From Mycobacterium sp. URHB0044 (lineage in GTDB: Bacteria > Actinomycetota > Actinomycetes > Mycobacteriales > Mycobacteriaceae): DNA of 64,000 bases. Positions 8,984 to 16,310 of this stretch are shown one piece after another. The position numbers and the translations under genes are program-made. Under the pieces are notes generated by a model that was not told where the DNA came from, ran no database searches, and worked only from the letters and a program-made list of their open reading frames with translations. The DNA lies in the NCBI RefSeq assembly GCF_000620625.1, contig NZ_JIAW01000008.1, positions 124,001-188,000 of the forward strand. Direction: 5' to 3'. Positions within the stretch are counted from its first letter, which is position 1. The number at the start of each line of letters is the position of its first letter.

Positions 8984-9013
8984 TTGCTTGGATTGTGAGT
9001 TTGTGCTCATAAT
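8984..9013 (+). promoter_or_regulatory. Candidate promoter for the GntP-CoA-transferase-HMGL-IclR operon
   Basis: TTGCTT (8984-8989) and CATAAT (9008-9013) are separated by 18 bp in the gap before the permease gene. This is a reasonable housekeeping-type promoter, with the -10 matching consensus at five of six positions. The match is by eye only. Confidence 0.45.
8996..9009. promoter_or_regulatory. Palindrome within the promoter, possible IclR operator
   Basis: TGAG-N6-CTCA lies between the -35 and -10 elements and overlaps the first bases of the -10. Binding here could block polymerase. The IclR-family regulator encoded as the last gene of the same operon is the obvious candidate ligand, but this link is inference. 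Confidence 0.35.
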
Positions 9014-9086
9014 GTGAATGGGACGCGCGTCACACCGCAGGATCACGTGAGGTCGTCAACACGAAACGCCGTTCGAAGGAGCAGGC

Positions 9087-10553
9087 ATGTCAGATGTTGC
9101 AGTGATCGCCAATACGGCGGCCGCGATCGTCGCCGTGGTGGTGATGATCGTGCGGTTCAAGTTCAATCCGGTCGTCGCGCTCGTGATCGGGTCGTCCTAC
9201 CTCGGACTGGCCGTCCGCCTTGGCACGGAAAAGACGATCGAGGCGATCACCACCGGATTCGGCGACATCATGGCCGAGGTCGGATTGCTGATCGCCTTCG
9301 GAGTCTTGATGGGCGCGATACTTCAACAGACCGGCGCGATCCAGCGTCTGGTCGACATGCTTCTCAAAGTCTTTGGCCCCAAACGGATGCCGTACGCGCT
9401 ATCGCTGACGATCGCGACCCTGCTCCAATCGATCTTTCTCGACGTCCTGCTGGTGATCTCGGCACCCCTTGGCCGTTCCTTGGCCAAGAAGATCGGGAAG
9501 AACGGAACCGCACGCATGGCGACGGCGATGGCCATCGGGCTCGAGTGCGGCATCGTGCTGACGGTTCCGGGTGTCGGCGCGCTCGCGCTGGCCGGGCTCC
9601 TCGGTGTGCCGTTGGGCAAGATGCTGCTGTTCGGTGTGCTGCTGGTGATTCCCACCGTCGCGATCGCGGTCACGATCATGTTGTTCCTGTTCAATCACGG
9701 CTGGTGGGACGAGGAACGCGACGAGCAGGAATTCCTCGGCGACGAGCCGGAAATCGGCGGCGGTGACACAGCGGCCGCGACCACGTCGGGCAACGGCGGG
9801 AGCGCACCATCCGCCGGCGCCCGAGTCGACACCACACCGGCCGCCCGCGTCGAGACCAAACCGGACAGCCGGGTCGACACCGAGACGCCCGCGCCTGCGA
9901 CCCGTTCCGAGACGCCGCTGATCGTGCTATTCGCACCGATGCTGACGGCGCTCGGCCTGATCGCGCTCGGCGCATGCCTCGACGCCGCCGAGATCGAGAA
10001 TCCGATCGTGAAGTTCGTCTCCTCCCCCGTCATCGCTCTGCTACTGGGGCTCATCGGCACCAGTTTCGTCGGCCGCTATACCCTTGGCGCCGAACCGATT
10101 CAGCGGGCCATCGCCACCGGGTTCAAGGAAAGCGGTCAGATCCTGATCCTGACCGGCGTCGGCGGATCGCTGGCCGCCACCATCAAGGCCACCGGTCTCG
10201 GCGACATCCTCGGGCACTACTTCACCGCCAACACCGCCGCGCCGCTGCTGATGGTGTGGGTGATCGCCGCGGTGCTGCACATCGCGGTCGGATCGGTCAC
10301 CATCTCCGCGATCACCTCGGCGGGCATCCTCGCGCCCGTGGCGCCGCTCATCGGCCTCGACCCCGTCTGGGTCGCGCTCGCCGCCGGAGCGGGCTCGCTG
10401 TTCGCCGTACACGTCACGAGCAACACCTTCTGGCTGTTGCAGTCGCTGATGGGACAGTCCACGCGAGGCACGCTGAAGACCTGCACGGTCGGCGTCTCCG
10501 TTGCGTCGGTGGTCGCAATCCTGCTCATCCTCCCCATGAGCGCCCTGCTCTGA
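9087..10553 (+). CDS. GntP-family (gluconate/organic acid:H+ symporter type) permease
   Basis: The 488 residues are dominated by hydrophobic helices with family-like segments (GFGDIMAEVGLLIAFG, IAVGSVTISAITSAGILAP). GntP members import gluconate or related hydroxy-acids with protons. A hydrophilic stretch from about residue 208 to 277, between two membrane blocks, is rich in Pro/Thr/Arg/Asp and has repeated (A/S)RV(D/E)T units, which is unusual for the family. The ATG is preceded by GAAGGAG at good distance. It heads an apparent four-gene operon with a CoA-transferase, an HMG-CoA-lyase-like enzyme and an IclR regulator, so the imported substrate is probably an organic acid that is then converted to its CoA ester and cleaved. 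Confidence 0.85.
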   Translation: MSDVAVIANTAAAIVAVVVMIVRFKFNPVVALVIGSSYLGLAVRLGTEKTIEAITTGFGDIMAEVGLLIAFGVLMGAILQQTGAIQRLVDMLLKVFGPKRMPYALSLTIATLLQSIFLDVLLVISAPLGRSLAKKIGKNGTARMATAMAIGLECGIVLTVPGVGALALAGLLGVPLGKMLLFGVLLVIPTVAIAVTIMLFLFNHGWWDEERDEQEFLGDEPEIGGGDTAAATTSGNGGSAPSAGARVDTTPAARVETKPDSRVDTETPAPATRSETPLIVLFAPMLTALGLIALGACLDAAEIENPIVKFVSSPVIALLLGLIGTSFVGRYTLGAEPIQRAIATGFKESGQILILTGVGGSLAATIKATGLGDILGHYFTANTAAPLLMVWVIAAVLHIAVGSVTISAITSAGILAPVAPLIGLDPVWVALAAGAGSLFAVHVTSNTFWLLQSLMGQSTRGTLKTCTVGVSVASVVAILLILPMSALL

Positions 10554-10575
10554 ACGACTGATCGAAGGAATTCCA

Positions 10576-11817
10576 TTGAACGAGAACGAGTCGCTTCCAC
10601 TGGCCGGCGTGCGGGTGCTGGAACTGGGCAACTACATCGCGGCGCCGACGGCGGCACGGATGCTCGCCGACTTCGGAGCAGAGGTCATCAAGGTCGAGCG
10701 GCCGGGAACCGGAGACGAGGTGCGCAACTGGCGGTTGTACTCCGGCAACACGTCGATGCTCTACCGGACGCTGAACCGGAACAAGAAGTCGATCGTGCTC
10801 AACCTGAAGACCGACGCGGGCCGGTCGACCGTGCTGGACCTGGTCCGGCACTGCGACGTGCTATTGGAGAACTTCCGTCCTGGCACCCTCGAGAAGTGGG
10901 GCCTCGGCCCAGAACAGCTCGAGGCGGTCAATCCAGATCTGGTGATCGTTCGCATCTCGGCGTTCGGTCAGACGGGACCGCTGTCCCAGCGCCCGGGATT
11001 CGCCGCCGTCGCCGAAGGGGCAGGAGGAATGCGTGAGCTCATCGGTGAGCCCGACCGACCGCCATCACGCGTCGGGGTGTCCATCGGCGACACGATCGCC
11101 GGCATCTACGCAGCCTTCGGCGCGGTGATGGCCCTCTTCGAACGCGAGCGCAAAGGCGTTCGGGCACAACGACGCACCGTCGACGTCGCGCTCAACGAAT
11201 CCGTCCTGTCCGTGATGGAGTCACTGGTCCCCGACTACCTGGCCTACGGCGTCGTACGGGAACGCGTCGGTGGCCGGATGGAAGGCATCGCACCGAGCAA
11301 CGCCTACGCCTGCAGTGACGGCTCCAACATCATCATCGCAGGCAACGGAGACTCGATCTTCCAGCGCTACATGCACACCATCGGCAGGCCCGACCTCGCC
11401 GCCGATCCCGGCCTGCAAACCAATGCCGGACGCTGGGAACGACGCGACGAACTCGACGCAGCGATCGGCGAGTGGACGGCCCGGCACCGCCGCGACGAGG
11501 CCCTCAAGATCCTCGACGAAGCCGGTGTCCCGAGCGGCCCGATCAACACCGCCGCCGACATCTGCGCCGACGAGCAGTACCAGTCGCGCAACATGATTCA
11601 GGACTTCGCGGTCGACACCGGCGGCGACGAACCCGCGGTCGTCGGATTTCCCGGCATCGTCCCGGTGCTCGGCGACAGGTCGTTGCCCATCCGCAGCGTC
11701 GGTCCCGACCTGGGAGAGCACACCCACGAGGTGCTGTCGTCGCTGCTCGGCCTGAGCGACGACGAGATCGACCTGGTCTCGCGCGATAGCACCACCCCGA
11801 CGGGAGTTTCGGCATGA
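10576..11817 (+). CDS. Class III CoA-transferase (CaiB/BaiF), probable organic-acid activating enzyme
   Basis: The 413-residue protein starts with LAGVRVLELGNYIAAPTAAR and DFGAEVIKVERPGTGDEVRN, the classic CaiB/BaiF N-terminus. It also has RNKKSIVLNLKT and GFGQTGPLSQRPGF-like blocks (here SAFGQTGPLSQRPGF) and a C-terminal GVPSGPINTAADI. The best start is TTG at 10576, preceded by GAAGGA. The downstream lyase begins inside its stop (ATGA). Given that neighbour, a likely role is transferring CoA to a 3-hydroxy-3-methylglutarate-like or citramalate-like dicarboxylate, analogous to mammalian SUGCT. That assignment is inference from gene order. Confidence 0.88.
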   Translation: MNENESLPLAGVRVLELGNYIAAPTAARMLADFGAEVIKVERPGTGDEVRNWRLYSGNTSMLYRTLNRNKKSIVLNLKTDAGRSTVLDLVRHCDVLLENFRPGTLEKWGLGPEQLEAVNPDLVIVRISAFGQTGPLSQRPGFAAVAEGAGGMRELIGEPDRPPSRVGVSIGDTIAGIYAAFGAVMALFERERKGVRAQRRTVDVALNESVLSVMESLVPDYLAYGVVRERVGGRMEGIAPSNAYACSDGSNIIIAGNGDSIFQRYMHTIGRPDLAADPGLQTNAGRWERRDELDAAIGEWTARHRRDEALKILDEAGVPSGPINTAADICADEQYQSRNMIQDFAVDTGGDEPAVVGFPGIVPVLGDRSLPIRSVGPDLGEHTHEVLSSLLGLSDDEIDLVSRDSTTPTGVSA

Positions 11818-12752
11818 CCACCCCACGCCCCTACACCCCTCGCGCCGTGCTGCGTGACGTCACCCTGCGCGACGGGCTCCAGCTCACCGCGAAGATGCTG
11901 CCCACCGAGCGCAAGGTCGAGATCATCCGAGAGTTGTTGGCGCTGGGCGTACCTCACCTCGAGATCGGCTCGATGGCCCGGCCAGATCTGGTGCCGCCGC
12001 TGACCGACACCCTTGACGTGATCGAGGCCCTCGTGCCGGAGGAACTGCAGCGCTGCTGGATCTGGGTCGCGACGCCACGGCACGTCGAGAAGGCGGCAGC
12101 CGCCGGCGGCAGGAACTTCCAATACTGTCTGTCGGCGTCGGATTCGCACAATCAGGCCAACATCGGCCGCAGCACCGAAGCGAGCGTGGCCGCGATGCCC
12201 GACGCCGTACGGAACGCCCGTGACGTTGGCGGCGCCATCCAGCTGTGCATCGCCACCGCGTTCACGTGCCCCTTCGAAGGCCAGATCGATCCCGAACGGG
12301 TCATCGGCATCGCCAACGATGCCAGGACGGCCGGCGCCGACGACATCGTGCTCTGCGACACGCTGGGCCAGGCCGTCCCCACCCAAGTCACCGATCTCGT
12401 CGAGGCGGTTCGGCATCGAACGCCCCAGCGCCGCATCGTCTTCCACGGTCACGACACCTGGGGCCTCGGTGTGGCCAACACCCTTGCCGCGATCGACGCG
12501 GGAGCGGGCATGGTCGACGGATCACTCGGCGGCCTCGGCGGATGCCCGTTCGCACCGGGCGCCAGCGGCAACACCTCCTCCGAAGACCTGCTGTTCGCCA
12601 CGCGGCCGGACTGGTTCACCCCCGAAACGCTCGCATCGATGGTCGACATGACGGAGAAGATGCTCGCCGAGATCGATGAGCCCAACCGCTCGAAGACCGC
12701 GCAGGGCGCGCGCTCCAAGGCGAAGGCGTTCGACTGGGTGATCGGTGTGTGA
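11814..12752 (+). CDS. Hydroxymethylglutaryl-CoA lyase-like enzyme
   Basis: The 312-residue TIM-barrel protein carries RDVTLRDGLQL at the N-terminus (catalytic Arg and metal-binding Asp in the HMGL family), metal-ligand His residues in FHGHDTWGLG, and the HMG-CoA-lyase signature GLGGCPFAPGASGN with its active-site Cys. HMG-CoA lyase splits HMG-CoA to acetyl-CoA and acetoacetate; relatives act on other 3-hydroxyacyl-CoA tertiary alcohols such as citramalyl-CoA-like esters. It overlaps the CoA-transferase stop and the start of the IclR gene, so it is the catabolic core of the operon. Confidence 0.9.
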   Translation: MTTPRPYTPRAVLRDVTLRDGLQLTAKMLPTERKVEIIRELLALGVPHLEIGSMARPDLVPPLTDTLDVIEALVPEELQRCWIWVATPRHVEKAAAAGGRNFQYCLSASDSHNQANIGRSTEASVAAMPDAVRNARDVGGAIQLCIATAFTCPFEGQIDPERVIGIANDARTAGADDIVLCDTLGQAVPTQVTDLVEAVRHRTPQRRIVFHGHDTWGLGVANTLAAIDAGAGMVDGSLGGLGGCPFAPGASGNTSSEDLLFATRPDWFTPETLASMVDMTEKMLAEIDEPNRSKTAQGARSKAKAFDWVIGV

Positions 12753-13564
12753 CGGCAGTGACCGTTGAGTACATTCGCGACATGACCATCGAGGGGGGCG
12801 CTGCCTCCAAGCAACAACCTCTTCTCGTGCTCGGCAAGATCACCGAGATCCTCGACGCGTTCTCGCTGACGAGCCCGTCGATGAGCCTCGGCGAAATCCA
12901 GCAGGCCACCGGACTGCCGACGTCGACGGTGCAGCGGCTAGTGAGCAACATGGTCGCCCAGGGCCTGCTCGACCGCGAGGGTGACAAGATCCGGATCGGG
13001 GTCCGAATGTCCTATTGGGCGGCGACCGCGATCAAGGACCTCGACGTGCTCTCGGTGGTCAACCCCGTGCTCAAGGAGATCCGCGACAAGACCACCGAGA
13101 CGGCGTGCTTCTTCAAGGTCGAACAGAACTTCAGGGTGTGCGTGGCGATCGCGGAGACACGACACGCGCTGCGTCGCGACATGTACGTGGGCAAGGTCAT
13201 CCCGCTGCACGTGGGGTCGGCCTCCCGGGTGCTGCTGGCCTGGAACCCTGAGCTGGCGGACAGCGTTCTCTCGGCACCGCTGGAACCCATGACCGACGGC
13301 ACCGTGACGAGTCCGGACGAGCTGCGCAAGCTCATCGCGCAGGCAAGGGCCGACGGGTATGCGATCACCGCAGGTGAACGGGAAGGTTCGGCGTCTGGAC
13401 TGTCGGCGCCGGTATTCGATTCCGCCGCAGACATTCTGGGTGCCTTGACCATCAGTGGCCCCACCATCCGGATGCCGCAGCGGCAGTGCGAGGAGTGGGT
13501 CGACCTGCTGGTCGGCTACGCCGAGCAGGTGACCCGAACCATCGGCGGACGCTTTCCCCACTGA
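12749..13564 (+). CDS. IclR-family transcriptional regulator
   Basis: An N-terminal winged helix-turn-helix (MSLGEIQQATGLPTSTVQRL, then LVSNMVAQGLLDREG) is followed by a GAF-like effector domain with typical IclR features (HVGSASRVLLAW, ITAGEREGSASGLSAPVFD). GTG at 12749 overlaps the lyase stop (GTGA). ATG at 12782 is an alternative that would give about 260 residues, nearer the family norm. As last gene of the cassette it most likely senses the organic acid or its CoA-derived product and controls the operon, perhaps through the TGAG-N6-CTCA palindrome in the promoter region at 8996. Confidence 0.9.
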   Translation: MTAVTVEYIRDMTIEGGAASKQQPLLVLGKITEILDAFSLTSPSMSLGEIQQATGLPTSTVQRLVSNMVAQGLLDREGDKIRIGVRMSYWAATAIKDLDVLSVVNPVLKEIRDKTTETACFFKVEQNFRVCVAIAETRHALRRDMYVGKVIPLHVGSASRVLLAWNPELADSVLSAPLEPMTDGTVTSPDELRKLIAQARADGYAITAGEREGSASGLSAPVFDSAADILGALTISGPTIRMPQRQCEEWVDLLVGYAEQVTRTIGGRFPH

Positions 13565-13573
13565 GGCAGAAGC

Positions 13574-13879
13574 TCAGTCGGGCAGCCGCAGCTCGGGCTT
13601 CTCGACCTCTTCGATGTTGACGTCCTTGAAGGTGATCACCCGCACCTGCTTGACGAAGCGAGCAGGCCGGTACATGTCCCACACCCACGCGTCGGCCAGG
13701 CGCAGCTCGAAGTAGACCTCGCCCTCGGAGTTGCGGGGCACCAGTTCCACGCTGTTGGCGAGGTAGAAGCGCCGCTCGGTCTCCACCACGTAGCTGAACT
13801 GCCCCACGATGTCCTTGTATTCGCGGTACAGCGAGAGCTCCATCTCGGTTTCATACTTCTCGAGATCTTCGGCACTCAT
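13574..13879 (-). CDS. DUF2469 family protein (Rv2901c type)
   Basis: This small acidic actinobacterial protein of 101 residues begins MSAEDLEKYETEMELSLYRE. The start at 13879 matches the conserved N-terminus and has AGAAGGA upstream. A TTG 15 codons further up (13924) would overlap rnhB and is less likely. The family has no established function, but it sits next to rnhB throughout mycobacteria. The sequence is rich in Glu/Arg/Tyr with a beta-strand-like pattern (FYLANSVELVP, VYFELRLADAWVWDMY) and has no signal or membrane segment. Confidence 0.88.
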   Translation of the reverse strand: MSAEDLEKYETEMELSLYREYKDIVGQFSYVVETERRFYLANSVELVPRNSEGEVYFELRLADAWVWDMYRPARFVKQVRVITFKDVNIEEVEKPELRLPD

Positions 13880-13920
13880 CGGTTCAGCGGTCCTTCTGTA
13901 GACGTGGTGTTCATCATTCC

Positions 13921-14637
13921 TCAAGCCAGTTCGCCATGTTGCGCGGCCTCCTCGTCGAACAGCTCGTCCGGGGCGCCCTCGGCGCCCACGACCAACCTTC
14001 GCACGTTGATGAACGAGTAACGGTGCTGACTACACGGTCCCAGCTTGGCCAGGGCGGCTCCGTGCTTGGGGGTGCCGTAGCCCTTGTGCTCGGCGAAGCC
14101 GTAGCCAGGGTGTTCGGCGTCCATCGCGACCATGAGCCGGTCGCGGCTCACCTTCGCCAGCACGCTGGCCGCGGCGATGCAGGCCGCCGCTGCGTCGCCC
14201 CCGTGGACGGGCAGCGACGGCATCGGCAAGCCGGGAACTCGGAATCCATCACTCAGCACATAACCCGGCCGGATCGGCAGGCCCGCGACGGCCCGCCGCA
14301 TGCCTTCGATGTTGGCCGCGTGCACGCCCCGGCGGTCCACCTCGGTCGAAGGGATGAACACCACGTGGTACGCCAGCGCATAGCGACGGATCAAGGGGAA
14401 CAACCGTTCCCTCTCCCGCTCCTGCAGCTTCTTCGAGTCGTCAAGGGCGGCCAGGCTCTCCAGGCGATTGGGTCCAAGGACGCACGCGGCCACCACCAAC
14501 GGACCGGCACACGCACCACGGCCGACCTCGTCGACCCCGGCCACCGGGCCGAGGCCGCCGCGGTAGAGCGCAGACTCGAGCGTGCGCAGTCCGCTTGACT
14601 TCCGGATCACCGTTCGGGGCGGCCATGTCGCCGGCAA
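13921..14637 (-). CDS. rnhB: Ribonuclease HII
   Basis: RNase HII removes RNA from RNA-DNA hybrids, including misincorporated ribonucleotides. The active-site motif GVDEVGRGACAGPLVVAA puts the acidic pair at about Asp36/Glu37. Further conserved parts are VLSDGF and AASVLAKVSRDRLM. I chose TTG at 14637 because the protein then begins MPATWPPRTVIRKS, as mycobacterial RnhB proteins do, and GAGGG lies eight bases upstream. A longer frame to 14769 runs through two copies of a short repeat and into lepB, so I consider that extension artefactual. Confidence 0.93.
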   Translation of the reverse strand: MPATWPPRTVIRKSSGLRTLESALYRGGLGPVAGVDEVGRGACAGPLVVAACVLGPNRLESLAALDDSKKLQERERERLFPLIRRYALAYHVVFIPSTEVDRRGVHAANIEGMRRAVAGLPIRPGYVLSDGFRVPGLPMPSLPVHGGDAAAACIAAASVLAKVSRDRLMVAMDAEHPGYGFAEHKGYGTPKHGAALAKLGPCSQHRYSFINVRRLVVGAEGAPDELFDEEAAQHGELA

Positions 14638-14650
14638 GCTCAAGCCCTCT

Positions 14651-14701
14651 GCTCTTCGCGCAAGCGGCTCACGACGGTCTGCTCTTCGCGCAAGCGGCTC
14701 A
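14651..14701. repeat. Short repeat family A, two tandem copies (period 30 bp)
   Basis: A 21-bp unit containing GCTCTTCGCGCAAGCGGCTC occurs at 14651-14671 and 14681-14701, between the lepB stop and the rnhB start. A third identical copy lies at 41540-41560 in the osmC/acyP junction. It has weak dyad character (GCTCTTCGCGC / GCGCAAGCGGC) and is not explained by either gene. Confidence 0.85.
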
Positions 14702-14711
14702 TCACCACTCC

Positions 14712-15527
14712 CTACTGGGACGTCTGCGGATTCACGCTGCCGACGCCGCCCCAGCGCGACGGCGGCCACGCGATGAACCGCGCCTTTCCGATCACGTTGT
14801 CCACCGGCACCGTGCCCGCCATCGGGTCACCGGTGCACAGCAGCCCGCGCTGCGCGTCGGCGGGCAGGCTGGTGCAGTGGGCCCGCGAGTCGGCCGAATG
14901 GGTGCGGTTGTCGCCCATCACCCACACGCGACCATCGGGCACGTGCACCGGGCCGAACTCGTTGCCAAGACACGGATAGATGGCGGGGTCGGCCATCATC
15001 GTCGACGGGTCGAGGTAGGGCTCGTTCAATTTCTTGCCGTCGACGGTGAGTCCGGTGGCGGCGCGGCACTCCACAGTCTGGCCGCCCGTTGCGATCACCC
15101 GCTTGACCAGATCGTTCTCGTCGGGAGGAACGAACCCGACGAACGACAACACGTTCTGCACCCAACGGATGGCCGGGTTGTCGGAGCGGATCGACTTGTA
15201 GCCGACGTTCCACGACGGCGGTCCCTTGAACACCACGACGTCGCCGGGCTCCGGGGCAGTGAACCGGTAGGTCAGCTTGTCCACCATGATCCGGTCCCCG
15301 ACGCAGCCGGCGCAGCCGTGCAGCGTCGGCTCCATCGACTCGGACGGAATCAGGTAGGGACGCGCGACGAACGTCAGCATCACGTAGTAGAGAACGACCG
15401 CAATGGTCAGCAGGATGGCGGCTTCGCGCACCGCGCCACGCTTCTTGGGCTGATCCGACTTCGCGTCATCCACGCCGTCGGCCCCTTCGGTGTCGGCGGC
15501 GTCGGTCGCGTCGGTGGATCCAGTCAC
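14712..15527 (-). CDS. lepB: Signal peptidase I
   Basis: A cytoplasmic hydrophilic N-terminus precedes one membrane helix (about residues 36-55). The Ser active-site motif PSESMEPTLHG follows (Ser64 from the chosen start), and the general-base Lys is in DLVKRVIATGG (about Lys142). The box VWVMGDNRTHSADSRAH completes the family set. It cleaves signal peptides from Sec/Tat exported proteins at the outer face of the membrane. Start GTG at 15527 gives a mycobacterial-length enzyme (about 271 residues). A TTG at 15578 would add 17 residues of low support. Located downstream of rplS on the same strand, with a short gap. Confidence 0.94.
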   Translation of the reverse strand: MTGSTDATDAADTEGADGVDDAKSDQPKKRGAVREAAILLTIAVVLYYVMLTFVARPYLIPSESMEPTLHGCAGCVGDRIMVDKLTYRFTAPEPGDVVVFKGPPSWNVGYKSIRSDNPAIRWVQNVLSFVGFVPPDENDLVKRVIATGGQTVECRAATGLTVDGKKLNEPYLDPSTMMADPAIYPCLGNEFGPVHVPDGRVWVMGDNRTHSADSRAHCTSLPADAQRGLLCTGDPMAGTVPVDNVIGKARFIAWPPSRWGGVGSVNPQTSQ

Positions 15528-15603
15528 GCCATCAGAGTAGCCATGGCGCGGTCCATCGCCGCGTCGCAATAGCCCCAACGGTCACACCGATTCCGGTGCA
15601 ACG

Positions 15604-15945
15604 TCAGCGCTTCTCCTTGATCTTGGCCTTCTTGCCGCGGAGCTCGCGCAGGTAGTACAGCTTCGCGCGACGCACGTCACCGCGGGTCACGACGTCGATG
15701 TGGTCGATGTTGGGCGAATGCACGGGGAACGTGCGCTCGACGCCGACGCCGTAGCTCTCCTTGCGGACCGTGAAGGTCTCGCGAACGCCACCACCCTGCC
15801 GACGCAGCACGACGCCCTTGAAGACCTGGATGCGCTCCTTGGAGCCCTCGATGACCTTCACGTGCACGTTGATGGTGTCGCCCGGGCCGAAGGCCGGGAT
15901 GTCGTCGCGCAGCGACGTCTTGTCGACGAAGTCCAGCGTGTTCAT
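15604..15945 (-). CDS. rplS: 50S ribosomal protein L19
   Basis: The 113 residues match L19 along the whole length: MNTLDFVDKTSLRDDIPAF, RIQVFKGVVLRRQGGGVRETF, SPNIDHIDVVTRGDVRRAKL and a Lys-rich end. L19 sits at the 30S-50S interface. The gene starts a minus-strand run (rplS-lepB-rnhB-DUF2469) and has a candidate promoter about 150 bp upstream. Confidence 0.98.
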   Translation of the reverse strand: MNTLDFVDKTSLRDDIPAFGPGDTINVHVKVIEGSKERIQVFKGVVLRRQGGGVRETFTVRKESYGVGVERTFPVHSPNIDHIDVVTRGDVRRAKLYYLRELRGKKAKIKEKR

Positions 15946-16310
15946 CGGTGACTCTTCCTTGCTGTTCGCGGCTGCGGGCAGTCCGTCATGAATGCGACGC
16001 GGCGCCGAGCCGGGGGTCTCTTACTAGCGGGTTCATCACGCAGCTGACGAAGGCCCCTGTCCTCGGGCGGTCTTCGACGTGCGCAGACAACTGCTCAATT
16101 GTGCCAGATGGCGTCCGAGCGGCGAAATCGCGTCGTCGCGGCCCGCCTCGGGGCCGTCGACATCGCCCAAACCAGCGGTGCCACCTGAGGGCGCGGACCG
16201 CCACCGCAGCAGTTAGGCTGCCCTTTACAGGTTCTGGGGCACAACATCACAGGCACAACGTCACATCGTGGTAGACCCCGTTCCCGTCGCACGCTTCCAC
16301 GAGGAGGGCC
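15946..16310. other. Intergenic region between divergent rplS and lppW
   Basis: About 365 bp with no convincing ORF. It holds the candidate rplS promoter near 16098-16126 and therefore an rplS leader of roughly 145 nt. On the other side it holds the lppW ribosome-binding site (GAGGAGG just before 16311). I see no strong hairpin or known leader motif. Confidence 0.6.
16098..16126 (-). promoter_or_regulatory. Candidate rplS promoter with extended -10
   Basis: On the minus strand the extended -10 TGGCACAAT (hexamer 16098-16103) lies 17 bp from a weak TTCGCC -35 (16121-16126). The same TCTGGCACAAT string precedes rpsP, which supports it. Confidence 0.45.

Noticed and set aside
14651..14701. Attachment site or transposon end from the tandem 21-bp repeat
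   Set aside because: There is no integrase, transposase or target duplication nearby, and a third copy lies 27 kb away at another gene junction. A dispersed repeat family fits better.
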